Both the position numbers and the translations under genes were made by a program. From assembly GCA_036897625.1 (NCBI GenBank), contig JAYMTA010000182.1, positions 1-35,876 of the forward strand: DNA of 35,876 nt. The letters are read 5' to 3'. The notes beneath the pieces are model-generated. The model was not told where the DNA came from and made no database searches. It was given only the letters and a program-made list of their open reading frames with translations. This DNA is from Pelargonium cotyledonis. Lineage: Eukaryota > Streptophyta > Magnoliopsida > Geraniales > Geraniaceae. Position 1 is the first letter of the stretch. The number at the start of each line of letters is the position of its first letter. This document shows, one piece after another, positions 20,386 through 31,802 of this stretch.

Positions 20386-23300
20386 AATGCGTAGCGCTAC
20401 AAGATACTCAAAATTAAGTAAGCTAAGAAAGTCTGACTTACCTTTTATATATTACACTTTATTCGACCTTGTTCTAACATAGTAGTTAGGAACTTCTGAA
20501 ATACACAAAGAGTCTATTCTATGGCCAGGAAATTGAGACCTGTGCTTGCAGTTATATACTTAGGATACACTTCAAAGAATAAAAAAGGAATAGTTGTAAT
20601 TTAAACTGGGATCCTCTCGATAATAAGGTAACCTTAAAGATTCCTCACATAACGAGTCTCTTTATCTTAGTGGCTAGGATATAAAAATGAATACACTTGA
20701 AACTCTAACCCGTTCTCTAAATTCCTCTTCTTAATGGTATTTATTAGAAGTATAGACCTAACCTTTAAATATCTTCGAAGTTTACAAAGCGTATGAGAAG
20801 GTTTCTTTTTCAGAGGTATAGTTTCGTAGTAACCTTTTCGGTATTTGGAATTTACCACAAATCTATTATTAATGGGGGACCACTTTTAGTTTTTAGTAGG
20901 GACTCCTCGAGGTATACATATTTTATGTATTTAGTTTTGATTAGAATCTCCAAAATCTGTAGGATTCGTAGCATCAAAATTGTTACAACCAGTAAATAGA
21001 AGAGCCTTAAAAGTATCCCTTTTATTCTATGTCAAGAACCCTCTCTTAAAAGTTCCTTAGATCCTTAAAAAAAGATTGTACCCATACCTTAGAAAGTCAA
21101 GCATAAGCTAATGGAAAAGCGTCTCTACTGGACCCCCTTGAATAGTATTCTTTAAATCTACTCCAGAATCAGATACTCATATAAATATAAAAAAAAGGTT
21201 AACCCGTAGTAACCTGAACCTTTATACTACGTACAATCAATTCTTTATTTTTAGCAGAACAGGTGTAAATGCAAATGTACGGTTTTTTATATCTTATATC
21301 ACTAATCGAAGGGATGCTGTGACTGACAGAAGTCTTACTCTTCCTTAAGTTAAGTACGAACAAATATCTAAATTTGGGTTATATTTCACTTATGCATTCG
21401 ATTATTAAAGTGAAATTAAATGCTTTTTTAGATTAGAGTTTACTTTTCCTGCTGATATGAAATTCTTAGTTAGTAGACATAACAAAAACATACGTTATTC
21501 AATTGCTAACATGTACTTACCGTTCTCCCTTTCCTTATGAAACGGGGACTCTCTCCTATAATTATTACAACCAAGCATTAACTTAAATTTAAAGCTTTCA
21601 GTTCAGATGGAGCTTGGGTTTAACGTATTTTTGTAGAACTCCCTTCCTGTTATATTAACACAACAAAGACCTTACTCTTATAAAACTGCTTTGGGTAATA
21701 GAACGTACAAATATCTGAGTTAGTGATTAAGAATAAGGCCCTTGTTTAATCATTTAACTCCACTAATTTTACTTACTTAGTTAGATTTTTATTAGCTAGA
21801 AACGCAATCCTAGTAATAACTGGAGCCTCTTTTAGATATAGAGGGTTACAAGGGGGATATACTTAAGTTAAGTGTAACCGCAAGCAAGTGGTATATATTC
21901 AATGATACACAGGGATTATCTTAAAATATTACTAAGGCAAGTGACTTTTGTTTAGATGTGAGGGCGCCTTGTGTATTTACTTTGTTTAAACTGGGGCCTT
22001 CCTCCTTATATTTAAAGGTTTATTTTATAATGGCGGCTACTCTTCAAAGGAGGTCCTGTGAGTTGCGTTGTGTAACCAATATGAAAAACCAAGTTCAAAG
22101 GGCTTTTTATTTAGATTATGGGTTTACATTATAGCTATTTTTGAACAATTAATCCTAGTCATTTTACTATTTGTAAGTATAGTTCAGTTTTTTCATTTAG
22201 CAATTAGAATTATCCCGGTTGTACGGTTTCTGCATGAAATCTAGGACACTTTTAAGAATTATCCTACGCAGCTAAACAGGATACAGTGTACGCACGCTAC
22301 TAAATAGTAATCACTCAAAAACAACTTATTAGAAATTAGAGTCTGTCAATTAAAAACAGGGGCTATACAAGGCCCTTTCCTTTCCTGTAGTCAAATAGAA
22401 AAGGGGCTTTTCCTTATACGTATGTTTCTACTTTTGCGTTATATTTCTATACCTATTAAGTGCGTCATCAAAGAGCGTCTAACCAAGGAAGTTTATACTT
22501 GGATTCAGAGGCTCACGAGCCTACTAGAGGGTGTTTTGCTATATAAAGGACTTGTTTAAAGTTAATGCAAAAGAAATACTCGGAAGCTTGACTTTGGATA
22601 AAGAATTAGATCCTCTTTTATTTCTTTTTTTGGGGGTATAGGAGTTCCCCCAGCTCAGTAACATGCTTTTTTGACAGGCTCTTGTGTTAAACCCCCGTAT
22701 ATCTTTCTATGAACGGAATCCATTTCACAACTTCAAAAATTAGGGGGCTTTATAATTCTAATCTATTACGGTGGAGCACCCGAGCCTGGGCTTCCCATAT
22801 AGCAAAAACACGGAAGAGTTTTCATTAAATAAAAAGAAAAGTGATTCGCTACAAATTCTGCATGTATGTCATAACCCTAAAAGCATTACCCCATAAGTTA
22901 AACTTTCACAGGGTTTACTAACGAGTCTGATTAAGAAATAGGATAAAGGTGCAACTTTAATAGGCACTCAGAGCATCTAGACTAGATTAAAGGAATCCAC
23001 TCCCTATAATAGGGGGCTTACTCTTTCAATCCTAGAAGGGGTTTCTTGCTTAGTTGATTATAGTTTTTTCTTGTTATAAATTACTTTTTATTCTTGATAG
23101 GTGACTTTAAAAGCTTTATAAGATATATTATTTTGCAATATCTCGTAGAATCTCTTGATTAAGCAGCTAAAAGCATTCTTTATATTCAGGCCATACCGTC
23201 ACCTAGGAGTAAGCAAATCAAATCGAATTAAAAAGAATAGAGCATATTCCGACGAGAGCGTAAAATACTAATGTAAGTAATGTAAGCTAGTTTTTTACTT

Positions 23301-23820
23301 GTTGCATTCATTATACTATGACTAGCAAAATGGGCCCATTGGAAATAACAAATTGAACTTGAGTAGTAACCCTATGACTAGGATAAATAAAGTAAATCTG
23401 GAGGGGGGGCGAAGGAATATCTACAGTACAGGAAGAAAAACTTCACATTCCCAAAAGTTCCATAATGCCTCGACGTATTAAAACCGAGTCTCTTATCTTT
23501 GTCGAATTGACACTTGTTGAAAAAAAAAGCTTATTCAAAGAATTTAAGAAAACTATAACCTGCGGGGATGTAGTTTGCAGAGTATAAAGTAACCCTCGTT
23601 AGGAATACAAAATTTTCCGATAATACACATCTGAAAAGCCCCTATTCAATTGTATAAATCTACACTCTGTACTAAGAGATATTCCAGTAGAGTTTTCGCT
23701 GTCATTTTAGTTTAGTAAAGAATTTGATTCATCACCATAGTATATTAAAATATATTAAATTAAAGGATGGAATGCTTTAGTGCACTGTGGATTCATGAAA
23801 CTCTCACTAATTTTCCTTAC
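20386..23820. other. Long gene-free tract
   Basis: Two overlapping frames (20667-20858 minus and 20793-20999 plus) have no motif. GGTGGAGCACCCGAGCC near 22771 looks like the 5' half of a tRNA, but no T-arm follows. Nothing else is recognised. Confidence 0.45.
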
Positions 23821-23875
23821 CTAATAGCGGGATTCGAACCATCGTCATATCTCTCAAGGGGATTTACGTTATTAG
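23821..23875 (-). pseudogene. Truncated 55-nt tRNA-like element with acceptor-like stem
   Basis: On the minus strand, CTAATAAC (23875-23868) pairs with GCTATTAG (23828-23821) over seven of eight bases. GATGGTTCGAATCCC forms the T-arm position just inside it. Only about 24 nt lie between, so at most one of the D and anticodon arms could exist. It may be a minimal acceptor/T-arm element or a deletion derivative of a longer tRNA. A 65-codon frame on the + strand (23767-23964) covers it and is not coding in my view. Confidence 0.4.
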
Positions 23876-25847
23876 TTTCAAAGCAAAGAGCACGCTGCCC
23901 TAAACCAGTCCATACATATCTTGTTTCTATTCTAACGCAGTCTCTTAAAAAGAAACCCTACTAAAGATTAACCCGCCCCATTACGTAGATGGGGCTTTAC
24001 TCTAAATCTTTAGATCCAAACCTGATAGATAACAGAAGGACTATAGTTATTATAGCAAATCAAGGATAACCCGGCCCGAGTACGGAACCGTTATCATCTA
24101 TTGTTGTTAATTAATATTACTTTCCGTTGTTACACTCTCTTAAGAAGTTTAACTTTAGAGATTTCTTAGTCTAATAGGAGATTCAACATAAGGAAAGGAG
24201 GAAATCTTTCAACTTGTAAAAGCTAATAGCTCTAAGTATGGGTTTTTACTTACGAATTTGAGTAAATAGATTCTTTCTAAGGGAGGACTTCTTGTTTACG
24301 TACGGATACGTAAAAACTTAAGAGAATAAACTAGCTTAAAAGGCAAGCGTTTTCTTTTTCTCTGAGGCCCTTTGGGGGGTAATCTTGTAACGTATACTCT
24401 AATTTTACTTAGAAGTAGTCAGTTAAATAGTTAACAAAAGAATAAGAAAGGGTTGACTAAAGTAGAGATATACAAATTTATACTTTACGTATTCCCCCAA
24501 TCCAAGAGTCCAAGAAAGAGTATAGAGCCCCTGCTTGTTAGTGGGACAAACCTCTATATAGCGTGACTAAGACTTTAACATTTATGAATAAGTACCCCAT
24601 TAAGAATTGTACTAAAATCTAGGCAATCCCCGGCAGGCTGTGGTACACGAGAAGAAGAAGGAGGCCCCTTCTAGAAATTCTCGATAAATACAAATTATAA
24701 CTAAAGGGTTAGACCCCGTATACATTAGGAACTTTTACTACAAGTAATTGAGAGCTGGAAATAAACAGGATTTTACTTAATGCTGAGCTTGTAGAGACTT
24801 TCTTGCTTAGCAGGGTTTCCATGGAATTTTCTAGTTAGATATAAATTAAGGGGACTCTCTCTCTCTATTAGTACTCTGATATATACTCCATAAGAAAATG
24901 AATTAAAGTCTAAGTTGAAGCGTAGCGTTAGGATTCTGGGCCCTTACGCTAAAAAAAAGCAGTGTAATAGTTTTGAATAAGTTGGTTTCAATATCATACA
25001 ATCAGGTATTACTTTAAATTAACTTCGATTAGTTATTATGGAATTCTATAACCTGCCAAGGAATACAGGATAAAGTTCTAAGTTATCTGGGTCCTCCTTT
25101 ATAACCCAAGTGGGCCCTAAGGACACTACTTTATAAATTAGGAATGTTTTCTTAGTGTATAGGTATCCTCAATACTCCTATTCCTTAAATTAAGACCAAA
25201 AGCGTAGGGTACATCGCTCAAAAAATCTTTATAAGTTTTCCTAGAACCCGCCCTTCCTTCCATATCCGAAAAAGTTTGAAATTATATATCTATCAGGAGT
25301 GCCTATATACAAGGAAACCCTTTTTATAATGTTTGATAATGCAAGAAGGAACCCGTATTATAACAGGAATACTTTATAAAATATACATATTGGTAAGGTC
25401 TAGGTTATATTCCTAAAACTCGAGCCTTCTTACGCCGAAATTAAAAAGCTAGGTTTTAACAAGAAGTCTTTTTTCTATGGTGTATTAAAAAGGGACTCGG
25501 GAGATAAAAAAGCTACAGATTTGATTCTATCTAATTAAAAGTCTAGTATTAGTCAATAAGATCTTAGATTTCCAGTCTAAAAGAGCCTAGGGGATTCTGG
25601 GGGAAATTCCACCGATACAAGATTAATTATTTCAATTTACTTAGCATTTTCTGGGGTTTGTACGAGAATTACATCATAAAAAATGGAACAATACCGGGGT
25701 CTTTGTCTCAATAATATACTAACAAAGAGTATTTTTTAGTAAATGCTACCAGTAAAAAAACTTTCATCACTTAAAAAAAGGACAGTCCTTAATCAGCCTC
25801 AAAAATTCTCAATTATGTATTCTACTAAATATTTAGAAATATAGAGT
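23876..25847. other. No gene recognised
   Basis: No gene landmark. A GGGGGGTAAT word lies at about 24374-24383. GATAACAG near 24028 is too short to call as the LSU GGATAACAGG block. Confidence 0.45.
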
Positions 25848-25915
25848 ATCAAAGTAGAGTAAATGATGATAAACTCATGAGTGATCTAAAAAGAAAAGGT
25901 GGGTTCAAGTCTTCA
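25848..25915 (+). pseudogene. Initiator tRNA-Met-like element, decayed
   Basis: TAGAGTAAATG...AAACTCATGA repeats the D-arm of the element at 648-710: a perfect GAGT/ACTC stem, here with a 12-base lo­op. GGTGGGTTCAAGTC is the T-arm 5' strand and loop. The D-to-T interval is 22 nt, i.e. normal length, but no anticodon stem forms and the T-stem and acceptor are lost. Similarity to the first initiator-like element (AGAGTARATG, AAACTCATGA, GGGTTCAAGTC) supports the identity. Confidence 0.5.
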
Positions 25916-26282
25916 AATCTTACAAAGCATAAAAGGAGGGGAAAACTCTAAGGACCACTTAATTTCTACCAGAAGGGAGACCTTTTAAGAGCGGAATTCT
26001 ATTGCATATTTTTGATTTTGTTACGTTGTATTATCTGGCTGCTCATTATTGAATTTTTTGTAACCACCTATAAAACTTAGTAATGCATTTTTAATAAAAT
26101 TCTTTAACTTTAAACTCGAGCTTCTTTTTGCAGTGCAGATATTAATATTATTTATGAATTTGCTCTATAGCCAATTTATGAGATACCCGAGCCCTTTTAC
26201 TCCTTATAGAGCTTGGTAGCTATTGGAATTTAATACGTCATATAAGAGCCAACAAGGACTAGAAAACCTCTCCTCTTTTTGA

Positions 26283-26400
26283 CCTAAATCCCACAAAGAA
26301 AGTGCTCTTTACTGCAATAAACACTTCAATTCAAGAGTGAGTAGTCCTAAGATTTTGCTATGGAATGGCCCTTAAAACAAGTTTAGGACGAGAGGTTTTA
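26283..26400 (+). pseudogene. SSU rRNA 3'-domain fragment
   Basis: TTTTTGACCTAAATCCCACAA (26275-26296) fits TGTTGGGTTAAGTCCCGCAA of the SSU 1080-1100 region. TTTACTGC..AATAAAC (26308-26321) fits GAGACTGCC..GATAAAC. AAGAGTGAGTAGTCCTAAG (26333-26351) fits AAGGTGAGGATGACGTCAAG. ATGGCCCTTA (26365-26374) is an exact match to the next landmark. Five landmarks are in order over about 100 nt, close to the bacterial distance. Downstream bases resemble GGGCTACACACGTGCTACAATGG only loosely. It complements the two 5'-domain copies, but lies 6 kb from the nearer one. Confidence 0.5.
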
Positions 26401-26765
26401 AACCTCACTACGACTGTTATACTAAAAAAAGATATATATATCTTAGCTTAGTTCGAGCGCCCCCTAACTTCTATCACATATAATAAGTTATATACCTACT
26501 ATGAAAAGCTACGGGAGGCTTGGAAAATGCATTCTCGAAAACGAAATTAGATAAAAGGAGAATCCATTTTAACTCCGGACGGGTAGGCTTAGACGACATC
26601 TTCTTTATGATATTCTTGTAATTAATTGTATGTTCAACATATAGATTCTAACTCTTTCTATCGGGCACCCGTAAACCACCTACAGCTTCGTTACTAATTA
26701 TTAAAAGCATTCGTCTATCTCTAAGCAGTTTTTGTTATACACTAAAGGAGCTCACAACCTTTTCT

Positions 26766-26834
26766 CGGGACCGAGACAACTCGAACCAATGACTTGAGAT
26801 TCCACGAACCAATGCTTTAACCACTCGAAATAAG
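26766..26834 (-). pseudogene. tRNA-His-like element, decayed
   Basis: On the minus strand, TCGAGTGGTTAAAGCATTGG gives the D-arm. GGT-TCGTGGA-ATC is the remaining three-pair anticodon arm with GTG at 34-36, the His anticodon, but C at position 33. CATTGGTTCGAGT is the T-arm start. The 3' part runs into a six-pair palindrome TCTCGG/CCGAGA (26763-26776) instead of a proper T-stem and acceptor. The isotype is suggested only by the loop. Confidence 0.5.
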
Positions 26835-28583
26835 AAGGTTTAAGAAGTGCTTCAACTCCCCTGTTGCCCCTGTAGGTTAAATAAAAGCCGCCGCACCCGA
26901 CGTGACAAAGGTTCATGCCGGATAGCTACTGTATAAACCCTGTGCATTTTATTCCTCCATGATTTGACTTTTTTAGATCCAATGTTATTAAAAACCAATG
27001 AGAATCCAGTTTAGATCTTTTGTGACTACACAGAAAGGGGTTTTCACTTTGCTTTTTGGATTTACAATATACTATAGAATACTGAATATCCCAAGAATTT
27101 TAAAAGAAGCTTAGTTGTAGATCTAATCGCTGCCCAAGTAAGCCGGCTCTACTTCAAAAAAGGGGGTCGGGGTCTCTCCCCGCATATAGCAGACTTATTC
27201 CTAGTAGGGCCCTCCCAATTTGACTAAATTTCAAACCAAACGGAATCCCGAGTCTAGAAATATAATGTCTACCGAGCTTTTACTATTTTACTACTAGAAA
27301 AATTATTGAAACTAGCAAGCAACTTTGTATCCCACATATAGTATAAAACAGAGAAATACTTGGACTCGGCGAAAGCTGTATTCGCATAAGTGTCCTTAAC
27401 AAAAGCTTAGTATACCTAATTTTTTAACCTTTGCCCCTTTTTCAAAAGTTATAAAGACTCTAAAATCTTACTCACACGGGGGTGCTTTGGTGCTCTAGTG
27501 GATATCCTAGTTACAAAAGTTTTTGGTATAGTAGTTAAATTCCAGCAGCTATTCTTATAGAAAGGAAGGACCCTCTTATTGCTTTAGTTCGGGATTTTAC
27601 GTGTTTATAGCTTTGTATTAGTAGATTTTAATAGGACATCATAACTTCAGGCTAGTTAATAATACAATAAACGTAGGTAGGTCTGGTTAGAAAGATTTAA
27701 ATCACCAAGCGTAGTAAAAACGAAAGCAAATTCTACGTAGGAGGTCCTTAAGTTATAGTATTAAGATTAAGACAGCTACTTTTTTAAAGAGTTTCTTAGC
27801 CACTAGACCTAAAAAGGCCCTTCTTAGAATTTCTGACAGGATTAGGGTTTCCGCAATAAAAAAGCTTAAGCTAAATATACTTAAATAAAGAGGAATCCCT
27901 TTTTGGTAGCATTAACTACTAAGAATTATTCTAGTAAAGGAACTTTTTTAAGTAAAAACCTTTTTATACAAGGTACCTCATTATTGTAATTTCACATGTT
28001 AAAAGGGTTCCTTGGTTAACACACATATTTTTTACTGAACCAAGTAATGAGAACTAGCCCCCCTTTCCTTTCTTTCTTAGTAGAGCCTAAACATCAACAG
28101 TCGAGAGTCTTTCTTGCCTATTTATCCTCTGTAAGACCGTGTTGAACCTTGTACTTGTTGCTACTTTTCCTAGTGCTCTATCGAGTTTAATTACTTGTTG
28201 TCTTAGTTCTAAATTCCTATTCTCTTTGTTGACTTCCTCCTTTTTTAAGTAATCTGTAACTACCCCAAAAAAGTAAAGGAAGCGTGGGAAGTAGTAAATC
28301 ATGAATCCTTAAAAGACTGGATTCTTTGTCTGGTTGGTTAAAGAATTCTTATTTGGATACTAGTATAAAATATAAAGCGGCGAACAGATAGATAACACAA
28401 GAGAGGGTATTTAATCAGGACAGAGCCTATAGCTAGGGACTTAAATAAACTCGGATCCTGGTATTCATCTGATAAAGTCTTTATAGAAAGGTATAAATTT
28501 GCAGAGTAGACTTTCTCACACTACTAAACAAAGAACAAGAACAAATATTTAATCCTGATCTTACAAGGTAACCGATTAAAGCT
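26835..28583. other. No gene recognised; one purine-rich minus-strand frame
   Basis: A 71-codon minus-strand frame (28087-28302) encodes a Lys/Glu/Arg/Gln-rich C-terminal half that could pass for a coiled coil. The same strand contains ATAGAGCACTAGG and AAGGTTCAAC at near-tRNA spacing, so it may cover another decayed tRNA or rRNA strand. I find no family match and do not call a protein. AAAGGTTCATGCCGG near 26918 is an isolated T-arm-like word. Confidence 0.4.
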
Positions 28584-29125
28584 CGAACCCTTATATTACA
28601 ACGGGCATCCTCCTAGAAATGGACCAGGAGTGGTATGTTTAGTAAGCACCCCTTTGTTTATTCCTGAATTGATTATTTTCTTAATAAGAGCAAATTATAG
28701 AGTAGTAAGTTCTTAGGGCGTTGGCCCGCATTCCTACAAGATATTTAAGTTTCTCGTGGTTATGAATTCCAAGGGAACGCTGATACTGATTATTCTGCTT
28801 TTAATATCCGATTTGGGGGCTCCTTGTAAAGGACATCAGAATTAAGAATTTTTTAAGGAATTTTTGCGATATAAAAATGAAAAAAGTAGATAATGAAACT
28901 TTTCTATAAACTTGGATAAAAAAAGGAACTTAAAAGTTTAATTTAGCTAGAAGAAACCAACAAATTCCTAATTACAAGGGGGCTAATAGTATAAGAGAAT
29001 GCAGTCTTTTTGACAGGTAAAAGGTTTTTATTACAATGCTTTTTTCAATAAAATCAAGAACTAAAGTAGAATTAACAAACCCGCTTCTCAGAGCTCTCTC
29101 TTAAACCCCAGTAATTAAAAAGTGT
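28584..29125. other. No gene recognised; isolated T-arm-like word
   Basis: TAAGGGTTCGAGC on the minus strand at the left edge (about 28580-28592) resembles a T-arm, but no D-arm is found at the right distance. Confidence 0.4.
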
Positions 29126-29198
29126 TTGTAATAAACCGGATTCGAACCCTTGACTTCCTATTATACAAACGAGTGTCTTACCACGTGTATCTACTCCA
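29126..29198 (-). pseudogene. tRNA-Gln-like element, decayed but full length
   Basis: On the minus strand the element starts TGGAGTA, as mitochondrial tRNA-Gln does and as the element at 35.78 kb does. TGGAGTA pairs with TATTACA (29133-29127) over six of seven positions, counting one G-T pair. CGTGGTAAGACAC and CAAGGGTTCGAATCC are the D- and T-arm words. Total length is 73 nt, as in a real tRNA. The anticodon stem is lost and the T-stem carries an extra base. It is one of the clearest cases of a copy that kept its ends while the middle decayed. Confidence 0.55.
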
Positions 29199-30379
29199 AA
29201 GAAATAAAAGGACTTACTTTACTCTAACGAATTACTAAAACTCAAGTATTCAGGATAATGTAATATATTTGTATTTAGGATAAAAGATCAACACAAATTG
29301 AGTATCAAAAAGCCGTAGAAGGGGGTACTTGAATGAAAGATCAGAATACTTGCCATAAAATCAAAGAAGTTTACCCATCATACCAATAGAAAGAAGTTCA
29401 ACAATTCAAGGGCAGAAACAAAATACACGATCTAGAAACTATTCTACTTGCTCAATGCGAGAGCCTTTTTACTACTCTTTAATCATAATCATATCCTAAT
29501 TACCACCCTAGTAATAACACTACTCCATGTTAAGGGTCTGCTCTTTACGATGGAGTCGAGTAAAATAAGAGACTAAATATTATACATACCCGCAGTAACC
29601 TAGCTATATTTAGCTATTCACAAAAATCCTATAATATGCTTTTTCAAGCTAGGGAGTTGTTTTCAGAATTAAGGAAATAGGACAGCCCGCACTAGTTATA
29701 CATCCCAACGGTACCGTTTTTATCTGGGCCATATACGTTAAAACTGCTTTTTATCTTAGTAAGAATTGATTAAATAACTTAGTTTTGCTCTAGTCAACAA
29801 GTATTCTTTTGCTTACTTATGTGGTATATTAAGGTTCCTTTACTAACAAGAGAGCTAAGGATGTTCTACCGATCTTGGCTGGGCTTTATATAACTAGCTT
29901 TAGTACTAAGTTCTAAGGGTTCTAAGGGATATACTTACTATAGCTACTCTATTATACTATGTATTTATGACTACACACGGGGTATTTTGATTTACTCTCG
30001 TTCTTATATTGAAATCTAAAAAGGTCCCTTACTATAAGAAATTTGGGTATTTATTTAAGGGGCCTCCTGGAGCATCCCTTCTCATTCTCAGAATATCGTA
30101 TAAAAAGTAAGGACTCTGTTAATCTAATGAGGAAAATTTTAATGTTTAGAAAACGGATTCCACTTTGTTTTGCAAGGCCTGTCGTTGCCGCAGAATCTAA
30201 ATTGGATAGAGGGCCGCCATACCCTGTAGCTATATATTAACTATTTATTAAGTATAAAAAGTTTTTTAAGAATATTTCAATACTATATCACAGGTATCAT
30301 AATAATGTTATAGACATTGACTTCATACCGGACTCGAGTAAAATCCTTGGCATGATCAGAACAATAATGTAAAGAAAAC
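29199..30379. other. No gene recognised
   Basis: A 65-codon frame at 30043-30240 (+) is locally less AT-rich (GTCGTTGCCGC, GGGCCGCC) but has no motif. GGAGTCGAGTAAAAT (29551) and ACTCGAGTAAAAT (30333) are a short near-repeat. Confidence 0.4.
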
Positions 30380-30446
30380 CCTAAACAGGAATTCGAGCCC
30401 TTGCCCGCCTCCTAACTTGAAAAACTAAGCACTTCTTAACTTCTTG
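30380..30446 (-). pseudogene. tRNA-Glu-like element, decayed
   Basis: On the minus strand, AGTTAAGAAGTGCTTAG is followed by TTTTTCAA, a loop containing the TTC of tRNA-Glu with T33, then GGGCAAGGGCTCGAATTCC as the T-arm region. Stems are poorly paired. Its identity is tentative. It overlaps a + strand T-arm word. Confidence 0.4.
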
Positions 30447-30485
30447 TGTGCGTGAATGTTGTAGGTTCAACTCCGGTCACAGCTT
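30428..30485 (+). pseudogene. tRNA 3'-half-like element
   Basis: ATGTTGTAGGTTCAACTCCGG makes a T-arm with four of five pairs, counting wobbles, followed by TCACAGC, a plausible acceptor 3' strand. The 5' partner is not clear, and the upstream half overlaps the minus-strand element. Confidence 0.35.
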
Positions 30486-30660
30486 TTTAAGTACAATCAA
30501 TTTAAACAATTCGTTAGGTATATTGCTCCGCAAAGAAAAAAGTAATTAATAATGCTATATGAAAAGCTAGAGTTCTCTCCTCTTCCGTCTTCTCCTAGTC
30601 ATCAGTCTACTAAAAAAGAAATTACCTTTAACTGATTCTTTCCTTTTACTTTTTTCGTAA

Positions 30661-30725
30661 GCTTTGACTTGAACCTACGACCATTAGGCGATTCCTCCAA
30701 TGTTCTACCAACCCAAATTAAACCA
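30661..30725 (-). pseudogene. tRNA-like element with altered anticodon loop
   Basis: On the minus strand, GGGTTGGTAGAACATTGG, then CCTAATGGTCGTAGGTTCAAGTC, closely match mitochondrial tRNA-Lys/Asn on both sides of the anticodon. Between them the expected loop is replaced by AGGAATCG. ATTGG and CTAAT still pair (five pairs with one G-T) around a nine-base loop. The T-stem 3' strand and acceptor are lost. Confidence 0.55.
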
Positions 30726-31802
30726 CTTTTCTGTATATGTGATTACTTTTTAGTAACTTTGGGACATAACTAAGAATCTCATTAAACTCAATTACCAAAT
30801 AAACCCAATCTAGACTACTCCTTTCCAGGAGTTTGTCCTTGTCACAACGAAGTCTTATTTATTCGTGTTTGTAGGATCCCGTATTATTTATAGAAATACT
30901 GCGAATTTTCCTAGGGCAGCTACCGTCGAAACCTATTATTACCTATCATCTAGGTACACTCTCTTAATAGGGGTCTCCTGCTATACAATTATGATATTCT
31001 ATAAACCTGTAATTAGCATAGCTATATATTAAAATGGGTCTATTAGTGACCCTAAGTCAAGGATTTCTTGGGTATGGGAAATAGTAAATTACTACTACCG
31101 AAAACACCGAATCGCGGTAGTTTCATAAAAGACAGGGAAAAGAACCTCAAAAAGACTCAAGTAAGACTTCCCAAGCATAACAAATAGCAGATTTTAGGCA
31201 AGATAATATAAAATAACAACAAGCGCTTCTTTTAGTTTATTAACCTCCAGAGTTTTGGTGTCTACTGGCTTCCTAACTTAATTTGAAATAAAAGAGTTTC
31301 ATTAACCAAACAAAGGAGCTCCATTAGATTAGCAATAAACATCCTACTCCAAAAATCTTAATTTGGGGGTTAGCAGCAAAGGCAATTTTTATTTAAGTAA
31401 TAAGGAAGAGACTCTACTGGCCTAGTAGTTATGAAAAGGCTCATAAAGGAAGAATTACTGTTCTTTATAATACCGTATAAATTAGTGCAATAATACATTA
31501 TAATTAGTAGTCTGTTTTCTTACTTTATGCAGAAATGCTTGCCTTTATACCACCCATTTTTATAAGTTGTTTGCTTTGCATGAAGGTTTCTCCTTTCTTT
31601 TTTTCTCGAGTAAGGTCCTGTATATTAGGGGGACACTTTCCTGATAACTAAAATATATGGCAGATTCCTAGAAAGTTGTTAATTAAAAATTGACTCTAAG
31701 CTTCCACTTTTTGAGGAAGGCTCTAGGAGGAGCTAGTTAGTATATACTACTCGTATTGTAATAAGGATTGTAAGGAAGTTTATTCTATGAAACATATTGT
31801 TA
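30726..31802. other. No gene recognised
   Basis: All frames are closed and I see no RNA landmark. Confidence 0.5.

Noticed and set aside
27836..27850. ACAGGATTAGGG as SSU ACAGGATTAGATACCC
   Set aside because: A ten-base match without neighbours on either side; expected by chance when many targets are scanned by eye.
28087..28302. Coiled-coil-like 71-codon frame on the minus strand
   Set aside because: No family recognised, no supporting gene context, and a tRNA-like D-arm/T-arm word pair lies inside it. It is kept only as a remark in the stretch description.
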